A DNA stretch of 64,000 nucleotides, from the NCBI RefSeq assembly GCF_018139145.2, contig NC_059486.1:9734001-9798000 (forward strand). Reading direction: 5' to 3'. The notes below the pieces were generated by a model. It was not told where the DNA came from, did no database searches, and saw only the letters and a program-made list of their open reading frames with translations. The DNA comes from Gymnogyps californianus. Lineage: Eukaryota > Chordata > Aves > Accipitriformes > Cathartidae. A program made the position numbers and the translations under genes. Below, in pieces: positions 1 to 13,400 of the stretch (the stretch's first letter is position 1; each line of letters opens with the position of its first letter).

Positions 1-1294
1 CCCTGTCAGGGTCACACTGTCAGATCACCCTTGCTCAGAAGGAATTTGAGAGGGAGTGGGAACCCCAAAGCTCGTGGGTCACATCAGGAGGGTGAAATGA
101 AAAACTCCATGAGAAGAGAGTCAAGAGAGACTATTTAAAAACCAAAAACAAAACAACACACAAATACAGCAATATCCTCCTCCACGGAATTCAAATCAGA
201 GCTCTGAGCTGTGCCCAAATTATCAGGAAAAAGAGGATGGCTATGGGTAGGGACCCTGCCTGGCACACACTGCCCAAGGATACTCCAAGGGCAGTGTCCT
301 GTTGTGTTTCCCTGCTTTTTCCATATACATGGGACAAAAGTACCTTGAAAACCCTCTTGTCCTCACTGTGCCCTGAAAAGCCTCAAGGGATCAGTATTTT
401 GTGGGGAGAGAAACAAGAAGAGACAGCCTTGCCCAATTCCCACACACTGAAGGACAAATTACACTACGAATCTAGAAGTTGCAATCTGCCCTGAAAAGGA
501 GTAATTTATTTGGGTTATGACAACTTTCCTGTTAGCCTGAACTTGTGGAAGATGCGTAGCTAAACCTGTGTATCTTGCTCCATACTGCCTGCTGCAACTT
601 ATGTGTGCTCAATGTATTTAACTTTTTTTTTTTATACCCCATCCCAAGGCAGATCGAGTACTTTCAAAGACCAAGTCCTTGGGGAAGGTGGCTAGTGGGT
701 CAAGTACTTCAAGTGCTTCAAAAAGCTAAGTAATATTACAATGGTAGTTTTAAAATTATTTTTTCTAATCACTGAATCACAGCCAGCTCGCATCACAAGC
801 CAGCCAGTCAGATGCAAATGGAAGGCTGTAACACCAGCAAAGCAGTGACTCTGGCATTACCAGTATTTCACTTCCTGTGTTTTTGTTTCCCTTGAAAAAT
901 CATCACTGCCAAGACAGGTGTCCATTTGCCAAGTAAACACTTCCTAGGACATGCACTGTGTAATTAAGTTGGACTTACGTCAAGTACAAATAAGCACCTG
1001 AGATAGAGATGTACAAGGATCAGATAAGATACATTCCCCTCTCGCTAATTAGTGCTGAAGATTCTCACAGGGCACGAGCAAGAGCTTTGAGACATAAAGC
1101 CAATGTGAAGAGAGGAACATTCCCCTCAGTATGAATAAAAAAGACCTGGCTGTGCAAGGGGACAATAAGAAATAAGCTCCTGGGCATACCAGTGGGGGTT
1201 CACACTCACTAAACCCCCCCCATACCCTTTGTGATACTTTTAATACTTCCATTCCAGGCAAGTCCTTTGTGCCGTGTGCCCAGCGGTCCCTTAC
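1..1294 (-). other. ULK1: ULK1 intron, incomplete (after the last exon seen)
   Basis: Runs from the donor at 1293-1294 to the window edge. I looked for the remaining C-terminal exons on the minus strand and found none. No recognisable repeat apart from short T runs such as 625-634. Confidence 0.8.
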
Positions 1295-1413
1295 CTTGCT
1301 TGACGGTGGAGGAGAGGCACAGCTTGCCAGCTTTGATCTGCTCTATGGCCATCTGCAGCCCCGAGGACAGAAGCTCCGCTACTTTCAGGTACAGCACGAG
1401 CTGCTCTGCATAG
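1295..1413 (-). CDS. ULK1: ULK1 coding exon (probably exon 25): C-terminal EAT/MIT module, second part
   Basis: The last coding exon in the window. It encodes (S)[39 protein letters not shown] and one base. Human reads [20 protein letters not shown], so the segment is almost unchanged. The acceptor is TTCTTTGCAG and the donor GTAAGG. The next human segment (VVRRLNELYK onward) was not found in 1-1294, so at least the last ~115 codons and the 3' UTR lie outside. Confidence 0.97.
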
Positions 1414-4400
1414 CTGCAAAGAAAGCACATTGCAATGCAAACAGATCGAGGGGACAGCGGTAAGTGTCCCGAAGGACTTCTGGTACGTAACGATACTTGG
1501 GTTGAGAGGGAGTGACAGAAGACTTGGGAGCTGGGCGGCTCTCTCCCCAGTCCTTACCTCCACTCCCGGCTGAGGAGGCTGATCTGGTCGGCCACCACGC
1601 TCTCGTGGAGCTGGTACTCAGATGTCACTGAACTGCTCATCTCGCCGGAGCTGCCTTTAAGGGCGGCAATTTCCATCACGTAGTGGACAAAGGCCAGCGT
1701 GAAGCGGAGGCTCCGCAGGATGTCAGTGTGCTCTTGCTGTTGAAGGGATGCCAAGGTGGGGGTTACAGAGGGAAAGCTGGCATGCCAGGAAGGGCTGCTC
1801 ACCTAGAGCTGTGCCAGCAAGTCATCCCAGCTTACAGAACTAACACCCCGTCCCCACACACCCCTACACCTCTGCTTTGGGCAGGGACAGCCAAACTCAG
1901 CCCCGAGCCCGCACACCACACCAGTTCCTTCTCCACAGTAATAGCAGCAAGCAACAGCCCCAGGCCAGAAATTTCCAGGCAGCTCCCCGGAGAAGCTGGT
2001 GAGACTTGCTCCAAAATTACATGCCCCCTTCCCAAGGAGGATCTCAGCTCTGTGGGACTCCTTCAGAGCTCAGCCAGGACAGGGGAGAGACCATCTGCAT
2101 CACGGGCCCAGCTCTGGTCCCCACCACAGCAATGCTGGTACAAAACGGAAAGCAGGTGCGGATTTCATGAGAGTGACAACTTCCTACGCCACAGAAAACT
2201 GCAAACACAGCGTGTCCAACCCTACAGCCCAGCCCTCACTTAGCCCTTAGTCTTTATATCCTTCCAGTTCAGTGCAATGAGCCCTGGGCGAGGTCCTCTG
2301 AAGGGACAGCAAGGACAACCTTTTATCTGCAACTCCTTGCCACTTAGTGAGTGGCATACACGCTAAGTGCTACGTTCATTTCAAAGCAGTTTTTCCTCTG
2401 CTATTACAGATCAAAGGGGATTATCCCATTTCTGGGAAGCTGCATTGCTTAAGTCACTGAAAACATTTTTGGGAAGTTACTATTTGTGGAAAAACTGAAT
2501 GCTTGTGGGTCCTAGAAAATGAATTGCCGCCTGGATCAGATGCAACTCCATTGTTCGTACTCTCTCTGTAGAGAAGTGGCTAACCTGCTTGATCTTCAAA
2601 TATTCAGTGGCTCAGTTCTCTCAAAGGGGGCTGGTAAGGATGTTTCCTACGTGAATTTATCAAAAAAAAATCCACGCTCAAGTTCTGCAAGCTTTTGTTT
2701 TTCATTCACTGGCTCAGGCACTTGGCTGCTGAGGCAGCTTTGACTATCTGAAATATGAATCTCTCCTCCCACTATCTTGCTACCCGGACAGTCCACTACG
2801 GTAAGGAAATGTTAGCTCCATCTTCCTCTATTTTCTTTAAAAGCAGGGGAGGAACTTGGAGATTAAGTAATTGCCAAGCCATACAAGAAGTTTGTGGCAG
2901 AGCAGGAAACTGCTGAGATCTTGCAGGTCTCAGCCTGGTATCTCTAACCAATGCACGGTCCTTCCTCTCTGCTTATACGGTCAGCTTCTATTAATTACGC
3001 TGGTATTTGTGGCCTCATTTGGCATCACAAGAGTCCTTCCTTCCGTAGCCATCTCTGTATTGTGTTTTTAAAGCACTGCAAAAGAAACTAAAACCTAGCC
3101 TTCAATTTGCCTTGTCTGCACCTAAAGAAACTTTTACAAAAGATGGAAGAACCACCCATCTGAATGCAACAGCTTTACTCAAGATAAACAAGGGTGCTTA
3201 AACAGTAAGATTTCAATGCCCCGAAAGTATCAGCAGAAATCAGAACATCTGCCAGGTTTGCATTCTGGCCAATGCCACAGAGCACAAAGGGGTCTCGAAA
3301 TATGCTACAAAGGTTTTATGACATGCAAATGGATTACTGTGCTCAGCAGAAATGATGACCGAACCCAAATGACTCATTACAGACATAGAAGCTGAGCGCT
3401 ATTAACAACATCAAGTTGATACTTCCTTAGGACACTTCTCTTCAGACCAGTGTCCGAAGTGGTGGCAGCTGGCAGGGCCCCATACTTCTGGGACCTCACA
3501 CAGGTAGGATGCTCAGTTCATCTCACTACTATTGTGATCACATCAATGCTGAAAGTCCTAGCCCTGTGGCTCTGCAGGTAATTAAGCAAACGAATGCAAT
3601 TCAATGCATAATTGACAAAAAAATGGAGCTAAATAAAATCTGAAGTAGAAGAGCAAACCCACACCCTTAAAACAATGTATGCATATCTCTGCGGGTATCT
3701 AAGGGTTTTTAGCACCACCAGCAAAATTCAGATACAAAAAGCCTTCCTCAGTCCCAGACAGCCCAAGGAGGTATCACGAACAGAGCTGAAACCGTGACTG
3801 AACCTGCCTCCTACCTCTACTGCAAATGGGCAGCCTGACCTACATTTCAAATATATCTCAGCTACAAAAGCATTTGCTCGGCTTCAGCCTGTCTTCAGCC
3901 TGCAGAGAAGGGGAGCCTGGCAGCCTTTCACCTCGACAATCTGGTTCAGCTGTTCTGGTGCACAACATGGTGTCCCCCCTGCCCCACCAGTAGCACAAGT
4001 GTCAGGTTTACTTTTTTCCAGATCCTTTCAGCAGAGGCCGTATCACTGCCTGACTCCCCAAGCGCATGCAGCGGGCAGTCATTTGATACACTAAGCTACT
4101 CACGCTCTCAAGTCAGCTATTACTCATGTTGCGCCTTTTAAAAGGGAAACGGCCCGAAGTACCCAGGGTTTTCTTCAGAAACTGTTAATACAGAGTGCAT
4201 CAGATAACTGATGTTTCCAGCCTGCAATTTCAGCTTTGGAATGGTGAATTTTAACCCCGGTCATGGGCTGTCTCATGGACTAAACAGCTTGGTAGCAGGC
4301 TCAAAAGTCACTGTGCTAAATATGCCCTGGGCTTTCTCAGCACTGCACTGGCCTTGCTCTCTTGAAACAACCAGTTTGCTCCATCTTTGGAAGCAACCCC

Positions 4401-7400
4401 CTTGGCTGCAAACATGGAGTCATGTGACCTCTGGATTTGCTTTACTTTTATTCCCCAGTCCTTTGGCCCTACCAAGTCCTTGGGATATACCCACCTCCAT
4501 GAGTGTCTCTTCAGGCAACTCTGGTGCCTCAAATGTAACAGCACCTTCCAGGTTGGCGGTGATCGGATCAGCAAAAGCATACCGGAGACTTGAGGGGCCT
4601 TCCACAGCATCCCCACCAGTTCCCACTGCCAAGTGCCTGCCGGTGAATGAGCCTCCAGAACTGAGAGAGCTGGAAGACCCCACTGAGAAGAAAAATAGGC
4701 AAAGGAATTACTGAAGATATTAATAGTAGGCCAGGTATTCCTCGCCTAGCGGAGGGGACAATCCTCTGGGATCCAGGATCCTGGATCTGATAGGAGCCAG
4801 CAACAGGTACTTTGGAGGAAGACGCAAGGACTCTTGATGCAGAATAACCACTCCCCAACATAAGCTCCTTAGCAACTCAGGTAGACCAGCTTACAAGCTC
4901 AAGCAGATTTAGTGCACCTTCCAGAATGTCTGTCATTTATGGAGACAATTCAGAAGTACTCTTTTCTTCTTTTTTGTCCAAACCCTTTCTGAATCCTGCC
5001 ACAATGTCTTGGGCTGATTTTTATCATACACCACCATAGCCAGCTTCCCCGTCGTGGATCAGCATGGTTTGAACCCTGGTTCCCTAGCTTTTACACTATC
5101 ACTGAATGAGCACCTCTGATAAGTGAGATGTTTATCATGGTTTTAAACCACCAACCACCTACATGCAAACCAGGAGAGCTTTCCATTACATGCCCTGCAC
5201 TTCTGCTTCCTCCTCTTTACAAACAGGAGGCTGGGCAGAGAGTGACTTCAGCTGAGTCAAGACCCTAACTTCAGGATTCAGCAGATCCTGTAAGTACAGT
5301 GCCCATCAGATAATTCCCTCACCATCATCTTTTCCCCTTCTTGACCACTGAATCCACCCTAAGAGCATACTGCATATCAAAGATGGACACTTCAAAATGA
5401 GTTTCTGTCTCAGGGTATTCCTAATACCTTCACCACTTCCAGAGGGCTTCGTATCCCCTGACACACTGCCACAGAGGGATATATTCTGTCTGACGGAGGG
5501 ATGCCAATACCAGCTACAATGCTCTGCTAATTCTACCAAGGCAATATTCTCCATTGTCACTGATCCTTTGGAAGGAGATGTTTCTCTTCTACCCACAAAT
5601 TTAATTTGCTGCCCTACCCTGCCTTCAAAAGGTTCAGCAATATAATAATGCACAACTGATCTGCAGAGGCACAGCCTTCTCTCCTCCCAAAGCTCTCTCC
5701 CTGTTGGCAGCTGTCCTGGTTTCAACTGGGATAGAGTTAATTTTCTTCCTAGTAGCTGGTATAGTGTTATGTTTTGGATTTAGTAGGAGAATAATGTTGA
5801 TAACACACTGATGTTTTTAGTTGTTGCTGAGTAGTGCTTATACCAAGTCAAGCATTTTTCAGCTTCTTGTGCCCAGCCAGCAAGAAGGCTGGAGGGGCAC
5901 AAGAAGCTGGGAGGGGACACAGCCAGGGCAGCTGACCCAAACTGGCCAAAGGGATATTCCATACCATATGATGTCATGCCCAGTATATAAACTGGGGGGA
6001 GTTGGCTGGGAGGGATGGATCGCCGCTCGGGAACTAACTGGGCATCAGTCAGCCAGTGGTGAGCAACTGCATTGTGCATCACTTGTTTTGTATATTCTAA
6101 TTTTTTTATTATCATCATCATTATTTTCCTTCCTTTCTGTCCTATTAAACTGTCTTTATCTCAACCCATGAGGTTTTTTTTTTCGATTCTCTTCCCCATC
6201 CCACTGGGTGGGGGGAGTGAGTGAGCGGCTGTGTGGTACTTAGTTGCTGGCTGGGGTTAAACCACAACAGCAGCTATGCTTCAAAGCTAAGTAGATCATC
6301 AAAGACTGGCAGAGCATTCTCAGATCTTTCAGAGAGAGGAAAGGACCAACAATATCACATTCTGGATACCCTGTAATTCCAAGAGGCTGTTTGCAGACAC
6401 TGTTATGACTCATGAAAAGGCTCTGCCTTTCTATCTGTCAAGTGATCTTACTCATGGCTTGTCCAAGCACTTGGGGTGCAGAGTTTCAGCTTGCAAAGCT
6501 CCCCTTTTCACCATTAACCTTGTGCATTAACTATAACATAAGGAGTTACTGCACAGACCTAATAAACAAAGCTTGCCAAGCAGCATTGCTTTGACCACCT
6601 TGACCTAATGCTATGTATGTGTTGTAGGTTCATTATTCAACAGCCTTCTCTTCCAGGCATCCCATCTGAGATCTTGACTGTTCGGCAGACCCTTAAGCAT
6701 CCAAATATCAACCCACTAAAAACTGGTGCTTGGATCTGCTTCCAAATTGCTATTATCCCTGTAAAAGCAATACAGGAAGTCTGAATTCTCTATTCGTAAC
6801 ATTTCAGTAGTAGCTAGAGGCTGCAGCCAGGATAGTAACCCCATTGTGCTGCAGGCCTCTCAGACACTTTGTAAGAGTCTCTGCCCTACAGAGCTTACCC
6901 TCTAAATAGGCAAGACAAAGAAAGGATTATGGTCCCAACTTTCCAGACAATCAAGGATGTGAGTGGTTTTAGTTATGATAGAAATCCAAGCCATGCCCAG
7001 GAACTGAGCCCATGTGTGCCCCCATCCCAGTCAAGCAGCTTATTCATGGTTACATCCAAACCTTCCCTGCAGTAATTAAGAACAACAGAGTCGACTACAT
7101 TCAGATGATGAACAGCCAAGACGAGAACCCAAACAAGCCAAAAATGCAAATAAAAGTGTCCAAATATTTTCTTAAACTGAACATAGACTCTAGCTCCCAG
7201 ACACACTATCCCAAAAGGGCCAATTACCACAGCTTCAACTGTTGGCTGATGAGGCCAGAGCACTGGCTTCTTAAAAGAAGTATCTGTCAAGCAGGAGCGC
7301 ATTTCCCCATTTCCTACTTAAGCAGCTCAGAGCATGAGTAACACCACTAATAATTTTGCATACAGAGCCATCCTGACCCTTTCCTAACGGTACTCATGCA

Positions 7401-10400
7401 CTGAAATTGTTGGACACGGATGGTCACGCTCATCTTTTATAGCTCATCCAAAACCCATGGGGAAAACGATCAGAACACAACACAACCTTTACGTTTGTTG
7501 ACCTGTCAGCAACAGTGGGTCTATGAACAGCTGCAGCGTTATTCCTGAAGCAGAGAGCAATGAAGTAAAAGAAGAGTTTGCCTGTCTCTTCCAGTACTGG
7601 AAAACCACTATCTGGCACTAGTCCTTGTGCCAGTGCAAACAGTTACCGGCAATAACTGGGGTTGGCAGGAGCCAGCACGAGAACCTCAAAGGCATTTAGA
7701 CCAGCTGAGCTCTACAGACTGTGCTCTGAGCAGCCCTCTGCCACCACCAGTGTTCAGCAGCAAGGAATTCAACACATCGCTCTGCTCCCAGGCATTCCCA
7801 CTGGAACAGGCAGGTAGGTATCAGCCCTTTACCTGAAAACATCCTGGTCCTCGTGGTCTGTGGGGGGTTGTTCCACTGGGAGGGGATCCGACAGTAAAAA
7901 TCACTGGGGATGGGCTAGCAGAGCCCCCAGCCCGGGCACCAGAGTGCAGGGTCCCTCCGTAAGCACCTGAGGGAGCTGGGGAGACAGTTGAAAGGTGTAG
8001 ACTGGCATTACAGGAAAGTTACTCAGAGCATGGTGTGCCTCACCCAGCGGTTTGATGTTCCTGCAGACTCTCTTGGGAGACAGTGGCTACCAGCACAGGC
8101 CAGCGCTCCCTTTGGAGGCGTTCCCCGAAAACACGACCAGGCCAGGCTGGCATGGACTACAGGACACGAGCCTGGGCAGCGTTACACATTGCTGCAGCTG
8201 TTCTCTCCTCCTCGCTTCCCAACCTGCAAGCCCAGGAAGACCCACCCTTGCAGAGCCATTCATACTCGAGCAGCCTGGCAGAAAGTCCCCATTTCCACGT
8301 CATCACATTCAGAAGGGGCCAAAAGAGGAAGCCCTGCCTACAAAAATCACACCACTAGCCACCAATTACACAGCACGCGTAGCCCACAGACCTTCGAGCG
8401 CTCCACAAAAGAAAGGAAACATCATTACACTCCTCACACACGGCAGTCACTTGCTTTGCCAAAAGCCATCAGAAAAGCAGCCTCCCATTTGTAGGAGGCA
8501 TGTAGGCAAACTGTTCACCCCAACCCAGGACATCCTGCCAGATCTGCCTGGCCTCCCCACCTACCTGCAATTTCCATTGGCTTCTCATTGTTCAGGCTGT
8601 CGTTGCTGCCAGCTTCTGAGATCTGTGCCCCAAAGGCGGCCTTCAAAAGCAGGTCAGTGAGCCTGCCTGTGCTCAGAGATCTAAAAAGAGGACGTACAGC
8701 ATGATGCAGAAAGTCAACAGGTGCAAGGTTTCAGCTAACTTCCACTTCAGTTTGTGCCATTCCTGGTCCACAACCACGTAACACTACACAGCAAACAGTC
8801 TGGAGCTGAAATAACCACTCTTCCTCTTTCAACAGAGGATCTGAAGCACCTCCTGCTACTTGTAGAAAGCATACAACTACCATGACTAACTGCAGTAAGG
8901 CAAGTACTGACTACAGCATTATTGCAATACAATTTTTCTTTGATGGAAGATACAGAAATTAATATCAGAGGACTCCTCCAGATCACTGGAGAAAGCTGCA
9001 GTCTGTGGAAAGGCATGTAAGAAAAACTTAACACTAACACCTGAGTGACTTTGTATCCTGCAATGCTCATGACAGTCAGCATGTGGCGTTCAAATATATC
9101 TCTAGTCTGAAGATCCGTGCCCATGGACACATTGCTGATGGACAAGGAACACCCATAACGCCCTCTCATCCATGACAGGGACAGGCTCCACAAAGGGCAA
9201 GGCATGCATCTGCATAATTGCAGGGAGTCTGGTCTAATAAAAAAATCCTGCATCCCCACTTGATGAAACCCTGGACACTGAACACAGCGTGAAGCTGCAG
9301 ACAATCTTTCATTTTATAAAATCTAAGGCCAGGGCCTGCCCCTGTAGTGGAAGACTTTAAAAATCTGCATCATATCTGCTTGCAATCCAAGGGTGCTAGC
9401 AGTTAACTACAGAATGTTTATGGATGCTACATTACAACTTCAATGTTAGCTGGGGTTTGAAATTTGCCCCATCCGTCCTGTATTAGGGAACGCAGCACCA
9501 CGGTATAAAGCAGACTATAGCTCACCTGCCCTTGATCTCTTCCACAGGCCTCAATCCCAAGCCAGTTTGCTGGCAGTGGAAATGACCCATCTCCTTCAGA
9601 TCTGGCAAGGTCTTGTTCCGTGTCGGAGTCATCATGACCCCCTGATGGGCCAAGAGGGTGAGGAGATTCTGGGAACTTGGGGTTTTGGGAAACTCAAATG
9701 GGGACACAGCCTAAGAAGAACAGAAGAAACAGAGATCTGTCTTTAAAAGAAGGAGGAAAGTTCCCCTCGCCCCCCCATTTGTTATCAAAATTAAACTGTA
9801 TGCTTAACAACCTGCCTGAAATAAAGAGGCAGAAATCCCACCCCATGCCGTTACTTGTCCCCAGTCCCAGAAAGACTAAAATGAAAGGACAACAAACTCT
9901 GCTGAAAATTTGTAGCAGCCTAACATAAGCAGAGAAAACGCTGTCACAGTGTCAGCTTTGCATGAGACACCAGGGCTGTCACCTGCTTAACCGTCTGCCG
10001 TCTCTGCTGGGGATTCCTACCGGGGACACACTTGCATCACAAGCCAAGTCGCTGTGTGCAAACCAGCCCAGGCACTGCAGTTCACTAATGCGCTTCTGCC
10101 TAATCTGGGCAGCTCCTTTTCATTGCCTGTTTAAAACCTTGGACTCTGCTCAGATGCTGCACACTGCTGCCAAGTGAGATCTGTCCACTAAGAACTAGGA
10201 CACTACCCTATTTCACACAGATCACTAAGCAGCCCTTGAAGAAAAGCAAACAAGCGGTGATAAATCCAGGTCAGAGTTATCTGATCACGCAGTGGTTCAC
10301 CCCCAAATAACCCAAAAGATCGAGCCGTGAGAAACCCAAAAGCAGACTCCTTGACATACCTTTGTAGGGGAGCCCATTATAGTTGGCAAAGGGCTTCTCT

Positions 10401-13400
10401 GCATGAACTCAGACAGCTTCGGTGAGGATCTGAGCTGCCGGCAGTGCTGCAAGCCATGAATCTGCAGAGGCTGGCTGACTGGGGTATGACCAAAGTGAGC
10501 AACAAGAGGGTCAGAGTGCTGCTTGGTTATCTTCTGCCTGCAGGAATGCAAATCTGACAGGTTGGGAGCACTGTGGAGCCGGGAGCCCATCCCTCGAGCA
10601 GAGTGTTCCGGCGTCGAGGAACCTGGAGGGCCCAGAGTGACAAATCACATCATTTTCTAGTTCTAACACAAAAAAACCAGCCTGATCCCAGGATCCACCA
10701 CTCAAACATATACAGATCAAAACCTTCAGTGGATGGCTAAGGGTGGCACTCTGATCAGTGCCACAAAACTGACTCTACAGGAGGAAGAGAGATGAACAAC
10801 GGGGAAATAAAAGTGTAGCTTCTTTCCTTCATTGCAGCCCTTACAGAGAAAGGGACCCTGACTGTCAGAGCTCAGCAGCAAGGAAATTACACATCAAGCA
10901 GGCCACTTGGCAGAGGGGGTGTTGGGGGTTTTGAGATGCTTTTCCTTCATTCAGTCCATTGACTTCAAAGTCCCAAATTTGAGTTTTTGCAACACAGGGT
11001 CTGTCAGCACTGGAAGATGCTGGCTGACGGGATGTGAACGGATCAACCCCAACTCCTACCAGCACACAGAAATCCTGGCCGGCCAAGCATCAAGAGAAGC
11101 TGCTGAAGGAACATACCCAACCTTGAATGCCCTGAGACTATGGTTCTGGACTTATCCACAGGAATAATGAAGGAAGGTAAGGACCAACGCACCCGCAACA
11201 GGAATCCGGCTTCTCACTTCTGCTCCAAGAGAAGACGGGATAACAGTCTGGCTGGGCTGCTCTGGGATTGTTCCAACTTTGAGGGAACACAATAAAAAAA
11301 ATTTTATTCAGCATTAAGTTTCCATAGGTAATAACAACACTATGCACCACCTGTTTTATAGAAAGATGCTAGTTATCTCTTCCATCTTCTCAGCCCTAGC
11401 TGTGTAGTGAAAAGATCAACAACTCCTGTAAAAGGAGGAAAAAAAACTTCTGTCTGGTATTAGTTTAGCAAGTTTTAGTCTGACTTTGCAGTGGTATTAA
11501 TTCAGAGGGATCGAATATGAATATTCTGCATTTCCCCACCAGCAGAGACTAATAAATATAGGAGTGGAGACACGAGGGTTATAGAATAGCTACTTACATC
11601 AGAGTCTGTTTCTTTATAGATAACAGCAAATTGCATCAGTTGCACCCTGGCGTTTTTCTTATCCCTTTCCACTGGAATTGCCTGTTAGCGTCTGGATCAG
11701 GCTACCAGATACTCAGACAGCTACTTTTCAGTTTGAACAGTGACATTCAAGCCCTTCCAAAGCTGGTCAGAATTTTGCTCTGACAACAATTGGCGTACAT
11801 TTTTTCTCACCCCAGCCCCAGCCAGTAGAAAGATACTTTGCACTCACAGAAGCCCTCTTCAGAGGGCAGCAAAATGTTTGATGCAGACACCAAAACAAAG
11901 CTTGCCTCTCCTGGGGCTAATAGGTGTTTTCCTCTCCATTTTACTGAGCCCAAAACACTTGTCAAATAATCTATTGAGAAGAGCCATGGGAGAACACAAC
12001 AATCTGAATTCCCTATTACCTGGCAGCTACAGCTGGTCATAACCTCCCTCTTTACAGGAAAGAGGCACGTGAATTTATTAGGGCAGCAACATGCCAGTTG
12101 ACATCTTACCTTGCGGTGATGGCATAAATGGCTTGGCACCGCCAAAGGAGAGCTTTCTAGAGCTGGGCACAGATCCATGCTCTCCAGGATAAGGAGGGGA
12201 AGCACCAGTTTTAGGAAAGCCGAGAGGACTTGTACTGCTAGATCTCCGGACCGTACCAGACCTTATAGGAAACAACAGCAGCACGCACATTACTCCAGGT
12301 GCCAGTAAAGAGGGGTAAGGAGAACAGTATCACCAGACACTTACACACACACACAGAGCTACTTCCACAGAAGCAGAACTTCATGGCTGTTTATTCTGGA
12401 TCAAAATCCCACTGTTCTAGGACTACACCAATACAGATTAAGATGATAATCCTTGTTCTCAAGAGTTTCAATCCAAACAAAATTTTGCAAAACAAATGAA
12501 AAGAACGAACGAGATTAGCTTAGGTGTAAGCAGGAAAGTCTGTCATTTTTCAGAAGTCACTTCCAGATGCTTTCAGGTATCTAAATCAATCCTGAACAAG
12601 ACACAGTTTCATATCTTGCCACGTTCAAGGTGTTTATTTTAGGCAGTGTCTTCAGAATGCCCTGAGAGGGCTTTATTCAAGTATTCCTCCTGTGCTGAGC
12701 CACTCACTCTTTGGTCAGAGCAGCCGTTTAGGTAGAAAGCTCCGTAAGTGCAGGTTGTATGATGCGGAGGTAAGCTGTGCCAAAGGCACTGCTCTGCAAC
12801 AGAGCTTTGACTCAAATCAGAAACTACAGAGCAAAACAGAGCAGTGTGTGGCTGTCAGATCTGAAACAGTTCAGTACTACCCAGAGGAATTTCTCTTTGG
12901 GCTGGATAGTCAGAATTGCCTGGGCTCCAAACTCCTTTAACTCCTTGTGAAGCCTCACTTTAGGGAGTTAAAATTAATTTGTACAGCCCACGCATGCAGG
13001 AACCTCAAGTATTACCCAGCTGCTAAAATGAAACAGAAGAGGAAACTAGACTAGCGGGAAAGTGAGTACAGCCACACTGTCACTCGGAAGAGAGCTGGGA
13101 TTATTGTACATTAATTAATTATTTCTCAATATTTTCGTGTTTTCACCACTCATTAAGAACACATAACCTAAACTCTGTGTACCGAAATGTCACTCCGCCT
13201 CTGCAGGCTCCTTCACCAAGATTCCCATTACACTCCTCTATATGAGAAAACAGTCTTTTCATCAAATCCTTCATTCTACACTCAGTTTGGAAACATTTTT
13301 TCCCTTGTTAAAAGAATATTAGTCTCAGACAGTAGGTGGTTTTCTGGACATGAATTGATGAATATGCTGAAAAAACCCCTCTGTGCTCAAGCCACTGAAA

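Larger units (their letters stand above)
5712..6269 (+). mobile_element. Complete solo LTR of an avian endogenous retrovirus (ERVL-like), antisense to ULK1
   Basis: A 558-base unit starts TGTCCTGGTTTCAACTGGG and ends TTAAACCACAACA, giving TG...CA ends with partly inverted tips. It is flanked on both sides by GCAGC (5707-5711 and 6270-6274), a 5-base target duplication. Five bases is typical of ERVL/class III elements. A TATA box (TATATAAA, 5984-5991) and a poly(A) signal (ATTAAA, 6144-6149) lie in the expected order for plus-strand transcription. There is no internal coding sequence, so it is the usual product of recombination between two LTRs. I recognise the family as abundant in birds but cannot give the exact family name. 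Confidence 0.9.
4683..7832 (-). other. ULK1: ULK1 intron carrying a solo LTR
   Basis: About 3.1 kb. It holds an 18-base perfect palindrome at 4770-4787, a complete solo LTR at 5712-6269, and a possible old SINE relic near 6860-6960. The remainder is unremarkable intron. Confidence 0.9.

Noticed and set aside
8052..8660. 202-codon plus-strand open frame
   Set aside because: It overlaps a ULK1 exon on the opposite strand and intron sequence, with no recognisable protein content.
11193..11212. Earlier donor (GTGAGA) inside exon 11193-11276 as the main splice site
   Set aside because: It would end the exon between codons and not fit the two-base start of the next exon; GTGCGT gives the right phase and matches the length of the human protein here.
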